A DNA stretch of 9,292 nucleotides from positions 1 through 9,292 of the forward strand of contig CALCOP010000215.1 of NCBI GenBank assembly GCA_937897365.1. The letters are read 5' to 3'. A program made the position numbers and the translations under genes. Below are positions 6,877-9,292 of this stretch, one piece after another (position 1 is the stretch's first letter; each line of letters opens with the position of its first letter). Under the pieces are notes generated by a model. It saw only the letters and a list, made by a program, of their open reading frames with translations. It did not search any database and was not told the origin of the DNA. This DNA is from an uncultured euryarchaeote (GTDB lineage: Archaea > Thermoplasmatota > Poseidoniia > Poseidoniales > Poseidoniaceae).

Positions 6877-6885
6877 CCAAATCAT
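6865..6885 (+). terminator. Hairpin overlapping the secY stop codon
   Basis: ATGATTTGG (6865-6873) and CCAAATCAT (6877-6885) are perfect inverted repeats with a TTT loop, giving a 9-base-pair stem whose first arm contains the TGA stop. The stem is AT-rich and lacks a T-run directly after it. It could protect the 3' end of the operon mRNA or help termination. The structure is clear in the sequence; the role is inferred. Confidence 0.4.
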
Positions 6886-6889
6886 TTGC

Positions 6890-6925
6890 TTGCTGAACTG
6901 TAACGATTTGTTTCGTGTTCAGCAA
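6890..6925 (+). repeat. Inverted repeat TTGCTGAAC / GTTCAGCAA
   Basis: Two perfect 9-base arms (6890-6898 and 6917-6925) are separated by 18 bases. They could form a hairpin in the secY 3' transcript or be a symmetric binding site. Nothing more can be said from the sequence. Confidence 0.5.
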
Positions 6926-6959
6926 TGCTGCGTGAAACGAATACTTCACTGTGCCAGTT

Positions 6960-6981
6960 TCACTCGCACGAGTGACTTTTT
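6960..6981 (+). terminator. Possible operon terminator (palindrome plus T-run)
   Basis: TCACTCG and CGAGTGA (6960-6966 and 6969-6975) are perfect inverted repeats with a two-base centre, so a hairpin would have six base pairs and a GCAC loop. CTTTTT follows at 6976-6981. Oligo-T runs terminate archaeal RNA polymerase, with or without a hairpin, so this is a candidate end for the ribosomal operon transcript. Confidence 0.4.
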
Positions 6982-7000
6982 CACGGTAGACGTCACTCAA

Positions 7001-7019
7001 GTGCTGCATGATTTGGTTT
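7001..7019 (+). repeat. 19-base direct repeat, copy 2
   Basis: This is an exact second copy of the 19 bases at the secY 3' end (6858-6876), 143 bases downstream. In this copy the inverted arm that forms the hairpin in copy 1 is missing, because the sequence after it diverges at once. Confidence 0.85.
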
Positions 7020-7037
7020 GAAATTCGAATCTACATT

Positions 7038-7057
7038 AATCGAATCATTTCGATTTT
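7038..7057 (+). terminator. Hairpin with short T-run upstream of the 622-residue gene
   Basis: AATCGAA (7038-7044) and TTCGATT (7049-7055) form a perfect seven-base-pair stem with a TCAT loop, ending in TTTT (7054-7057). This could be a second terminator for the secY transcript, or an operator for the next gene, since it lies just upstream of its likely promoter. The evidence is structural only. Confidence 0.3.
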
Positions 7058-7069
7058 GTCCGGTGGATG

Positions 7070-7077
7070 GTTTATAG
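7070..7077 (+). promoter_or_regulatory. Possible TATA box for the anchored protein gene
   Basis: GTTTATAG is centred about 27 bases upstream of ATG 7100, the usual TATA-to-start distance in archaea. This would give a leaderless or near-leaderless transcript. An alternative AT-rich element, CATTAAT at 7034-7040, would instead give a leader containing the AAGGTGA at 7083-7089. The choice is unresolved. Confidence 0.3.
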
Positions 7078-7099
7078 TGTTCAAGGTGAAATCAAAATT

Positions 7100-8968
7100 A
7101 TGGCTGGAAGTCAATCATCCTCTCCATGGGAACACGTCGACACCCCGTCACCTGCAGTTCCTGCACAACTCGTCTTGGACACTCCTGTAAAGGGCCTTTC
7201 AATCGGCATTTTTGCATTTGCAACCGGCGTAATTGTCGTTGCTCTTGGCTTACTTCTTGCTTCGACTTTTTCCACTGAAACAATTGCAGTAACGTTGGAT
7301 ACTGATGGTGACGGAATCATCGATAGGGATGATACATTCCCCGGCGATGCGAGTGAATGGCGAGATTCTGATTTTGATGGAAAAGGAGACAACATCGACC
7401 TCGATGACGATGGGGATGGCTATTCTGATTTCGATGAGTCTGAGCGCTGCCTGCCTCACACCGATCCGCTGGACCACACGGATTATCCGCTTGATACGGA
7501 TGGCGATGGGGAATGCAACACCATTGACTTGGACGACGATGGAGATGGTTTTGCTGATGATATTGATGTCTATCCAATGGACGGTTCTGAATGGTATGAT
7601 ACAGATGGTGACGGTATTGGAAACAACCTTGATACCGATGATGACAATGATGGCTATCCTGACGCATTTGACGATTTACCCTTAGATCCCACGGACTGGT
7701 CAGACCTCGATGGTGATGGAATCGGTGATATTGCAGATTTTGACGATGACGGTGATGGTTACAATGATTCGATTGACGAGTTTCCTCGAGATGGTTCAGA
7801 ATGGATCGATTTTGACGGAGATGGTCAAGGTGACAACAGCGATTTAGATGACGATGATGATGGCGTTCCCGATGATGTTGATGTCAATGACAATTCAGAT
7901 TCAGCGCTCTCATTGACCCTGCATTCTTTTGAATTATTGGATGATTTAGACTACTTTGACGATTTCTCTGAAATCTATTTTTGTATCGAAGTGAATGAAC
8001 AAAACATTGGTTGTTCTCCTACCAGTGAGAGTCAGAATTACATCACGATGACAACCGATGTAGAGACGTCTCTGCAATACGAATTTTTCTTTGATTTGCC
8101 AGAGGATACATCCTATCACGAGATTCAAATTTTGGCATGGGATTCGGACCCATTTTTGGATGATGCCGTAGATATCAACATTGATGATGAGCTTGATGCT
8201 TACGTATTTTCCATTAACAGCAGTATCGCTTCGGTTTCGGAGCACCATGAAATGATTGCATCAGGAGTTGGCGATAACGATGGTTATGATGGCGTTCTTG
8301 AGTTCTCATATTCATTTGAAGATTTACGGGTGATGAACTCGCCACAATTCAACTGGGTTTACGATTACAATGCATACTCATTGTTTCTCGATTTTGACTA
8401 TTCCGTCTATCGAACTTTCAAATTATATGATCACTCAACCTACTCTTGGGATGATTATCAAAGATTTGTGACGCCAAACGAAGCATATGTGTACGATTTA
8501 GCAGTACAGCTTCGCGATTTGGCAATTGAAAATGGTTACGAGACCGATCTTGAGATTACAAATTTCATCCTCGCCTTTGTGGGTGGCATCCCATACCAAT
8601 ACGACATTGACGGCATGGGCGTTAACGAGTATCCAAAGTATCCCATCGAGATGCTTTGGGAGCATGCTGGAGATTGTGAAGATGCAGCATCGTTGTACAT
8701 CTCGCTGGTCGAATCAATCGGTTATGATGCGATTTTGATGTTACTTTTGGTGAAACAGAGTAACGACGAAGATTGGGGTGGCCATGCAATGCCAGCCGTT
8801 CACATCCCGAACTATTCAGAAGGGGAAAGTATCCAATTAGACGACCCGAATAAGGCTGAGATGAACTTCTTCTTTGCTGAAGCAACCGCTTGGTACGATG
8901 GTTATTCGGGTGTAGGAGTCAATGTCTGGTACGATATGGACAACATTCACCTCTATGATATTGAATGA
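7100..8968 (+). CDS. Membrane-anchored thrombospondin type 3 repeat protein with transglutaminase-like domain
   Basis: A 622-residue acidic protein. Residues 1-33 look cytoplasmic, 34-56 form one membrane segment (GLSIGIFAFATGVIVVALGL), and the rest should lie outside the cell. Residues about 67-263 are Asp-rich calcium-binding repeats of thrombospondin type 3, with DTDGDG/DDDGDGY motifs; units starting at 132, 167, 202 and 237 are exactly 35 residues apart. Residues about 268-410 form a beta-rich region ending in AWDSDPFLDDAVDI-like acidic loops, possibly C2-like. Residues about 420-615 resemble transglutaminase-like cysteine peptidases: YPIEMLWEHAGDCEDAASLY places the nucleophile at Cys526, GHAMPAVHI the His at 562, and FFAEATAW the acidic residue near Glu594. 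The start at ATG 7100 follows AAGGTGA; ATG 7067 is in frame but has a ribosome-binding-like GGTGG touching the start codon. Substrate and partners are unknown. Domain calls are by motif; the overall architecture is well supported. Confidence 0.85.
   Translation: MAGSQSSSPWEHVDTPSPAVPAQLVLDTPVKGLSIGIFAFATGVIVVALGLLLASTFSTETIAVTLDTDGDGIIDRDDTFPGDASEWRDSDFDGKGDNIDLDDDGDGYSDFDESERCLPHTDPLDHTDYPLDTDGDGECNTIDLDDDGDGFADDIDVYPMDGSEWYDTDGDGIGNNLDTDDDNDGYPDAFDDLPLDPTDWSDLDGDGIGDIADFDDDGDGYNDSIDEFPRDGSEWIDFDGDGQGDNSDLDDDDDGVPDDVDVNDNSDSALSLTLHSFELLDDLDYFDDFSEIYFCIEVNEQNIGCSPTSESQNYITMTTDVETSLQYEFFFDLPEDTSYHEIQILAWDSDPFLDDAVDINIDDELDAYVFSINSSIASVSEHHEMIASGVGDNDGYDGVLEFSYSFEDLRVMNSPQFNWVYDYNAYSLFLDFDYSVYRTFKLYDHSTYSWDDYQRFVTPNEAYVYDLAVQLRDLAIENGYETDLEITNFILAFVGGIPYQYDIDGMGVNEYPKYPIEMLWEHAGDCEDAASLYISLVESIGYDAILMLLLVKQSNDEDWGGHAMPAVHIPNYSEGESIQLDDPNKAEMNFFFAEATAWYDGYSGVGVNVWYDMDNIHLYDIE
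7298..7888 (+). repeat. Tandem repeats encoding calcium-binding thrombospondin type 3 units
   Basis: The protein reads as repeating units of the form DxDGDGxGD, then DxDDDGDGYxD, then a DxFPxDxSEWxD joint. Four units start at residues 132, 167, 202 and 237, a strict 35-residue (105-base) period. The first units (67 and about 91) are irregular; an extra stretch around 114-131 brings in Cys117, paired with Cys139 in the next unit. Such repeats bind many calcium ions and act as a stiff stalk in known proteins. Confidence 0.8.
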
Positions 8969-8970
8969 TA

Positions 8971-8992
8971 TTTTTTCCCTGTAAATTTTTTT
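8971..8992 (+). terminator. Tandem oligo-T terminators after the anchored protein gene
   Basis: A run of six T (8971-8976) begins two bases after the stop codon and a run of seven T (8986-8992) follows. Oligo-T tracts on the coding strand are the main intrinsic termination signal in archaea, so transcription of the upstream gene probably ends here. Confidence 0.6.
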
Positions 8993-9038
8993 CCGAGGGT
9001 ATTGTCTTGAATCATGGTGTGTTTTAGCATGAATAATT

Positions 9039-9059
9039 GCGGCTCAGTCCGCCTTTTTT
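9039..9059 (+). terminator. GC hairpin followed by six T
   Basis: GCGG (9039-9042) and CCGC (9049-9052) flank a CTCAGT loop and are followed by CTTTTTT ending at 9059. This resembles a bacterial-style intrinsic terminator with a short stem. It is either a back-up for the two T-tracts upstream or belongs to an unidentified short transcript. Confidence 0.5.
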
Positions 9060-9292
9060 AGCACCCTTGTTGGGAGGGTATGTTGATATAGGGGAGGTAA
9101 GTGGCAAGGATGCTTGCGTAGATGAGAACGGCGTTGGCGGCTGAGTCTTCGGACAATGACCGTCGCCATCCTCTTATCACGTGAAGCCGAAGCTATTGCG
9201 ATCTTGAGAAACCTTCCCCCCACGGAAGCTCGCTCTTGGTCAGGTAGGTGATCGAGATTATGACGTATTTTTGTGTAAGAAGCATTAGTGCA
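9060..9292. other. Unassigned GC-richer tail: structured RNA or minus-strand gene end
   Basis: No + strand reading frame is convincing. Hairpins are frequent: GCAAG/CTTGC (9105-9109 and 9114-9118), TGGCG/CGCCA (9135-9139 and 9164-9168) enclosing GTC-TTCG-GAC (9145-9154), and CTTCC/GGAAG (9213-9217 and 9224-9228). TTTTT occurs at 9268-9272. The minus strand is open from 9292 to a stop at 9046-9044 (82 codons, no start needed because it leaves the window), and another minus frame ends with a hydrophobic stretch at a TAA at 9060-9058. I recognise neither protein. I looked for conserved RNase P, signal recognition particle and 5S RNA motifs and did not find a convincing match. Confidence 0.35.

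Larger units (their letters stand above)
6869..7099. other. Intergenic stretch with repeats and palindromes, no convincing gene
   Basis: About 230 bases separate SecY from the next gene. They contain the second copy of a 19-base repeat and four inverted repeats: the one at the secY stop, TTGCTGAAC/GTTCAGCAA (6890-6898 and 6917-6925), a tight palindrome at 6960-6975 followed by a T-run, and one at 7038-7055. The minus strand between the repeats reads as an open frame with codon-like composition but has no ribosome binding site. I see no tRNA or other recognisable RNA. Many euryarchaea have adenylate kinase after SecY; it is absent here. Confidence 0.6.

Noticed and set aside
6767..7009. Minus-strand frame of 80 codons overlapping the secY end as an intact gene
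   Set aside because: It lacks a ribosome binding site, and nearly half of it is antisense to conserved secY codons. Only the part between the repeats looks codon-like, so it is kept as a possible fragment, not a gene.
7020..7035. tRNA T-arm-like TTCGAATC
   Set aside because: There is no acceptor stem, anticodon arm or CCA-proximal pairing around it; it is part of a local AT-rich palindrome.
7067..7099. ATG 7067 as start of the anchored protein
   Set aside because: It has a GGTGG directly touching the start codon, too close to act as a ribosome binding site, and it overlaps the likely TATA element. ATG 7100 has AAGGTGA at a usable distance. Not fully excluded.
7305..7685. Other-frame open frames across the Asp-rich repeats
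   Set aside because: GAT/GAC-rich repeats keep other frames open by composition; the Met/Thr-rich product is a shadow of the real repeat protein.
9060..9292. Named RNA such as RNase P RNA or signal recognition particle RNA
   Set aside because: GGGGAGGTAAGT at 9091-9102 loosely resembles a conserved RNase P segment, but the other conserved blocks were not found, so no family name is given.

Overview
The window is the 3' two thirds of an archaeal spc-type ribosomal protein operon, followed by one large secreted or membrane-anchored protein gene and a short uncharacterised tail. The eukaryote-like proteins L32e and L19e, archaeal-type S14, S8 and L18, the gene order L5-S14-S8-L6-L32e-L19e-L18-S5-L30-L15-SecY, and strong AGGAGGTGA-type ribosome binding sites all point to a euryarchaeon. 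The moderate GC content, the acidic thrombospondin type 3 repeat protein and the insertions in SecY fit a marine planktonic lineage such as Marine Group II (Poseidoniales). That placement is an inference, not a demonstrated one.

Bases 1-6868 form one tightly packed + strand operon. Genes are separated by only a few bases or overlap by 1-4 bases, and most are preceded by a purine-rich ribosome binding site lying inside the end of the previous gene. Two members are unusual. L32e (1655-2272) carries an N-terminal SAP-like domain and an Asp-rich linker. SecY (4931-6868) has about 145 extra N-terminal residues with roughly four predicted membrane helices before the canonical translocon core starts.

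Bases 6869-7099 contain no convincing gene. They hold an exact 19-base direct repeat, one copy of which includes the secY stop codon, and several short palindromes. Part of the stretch reads on the minus strand like a fragment of protein-coding sequence. Together these suggest a small insertion or duplication scar that also supplies the end of the operon transcript.

Bases 7100-8968 encode a 622-residue protein with a short cytoplasmic N-terminus, one membrane anchor, a calcium-binding thrombospondin type 3 repeat region with a 35-residue period, a beta-rich middle domain, and a C-terminal transglutaminase-like (cysteine peptidase fold) domain. Oligo-T tracts and a small hairpin follow it.

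Bases 9060-9292 are more GC-rich by eye and have no clear + strand gene. They contain several hairpins, one with a TTCG loop, and an open but unrecognised minus-strand frame running off the window edge. The stretch may be a structured RNA or the 3' end of a minus-strand gene; I could not decide which.

Functionally, the operon supplies large- and small-subunit ribosomal proteins together with the membrane channel through which ribosomes export proteins. The anchored protein that follows would itself be a SecY client.
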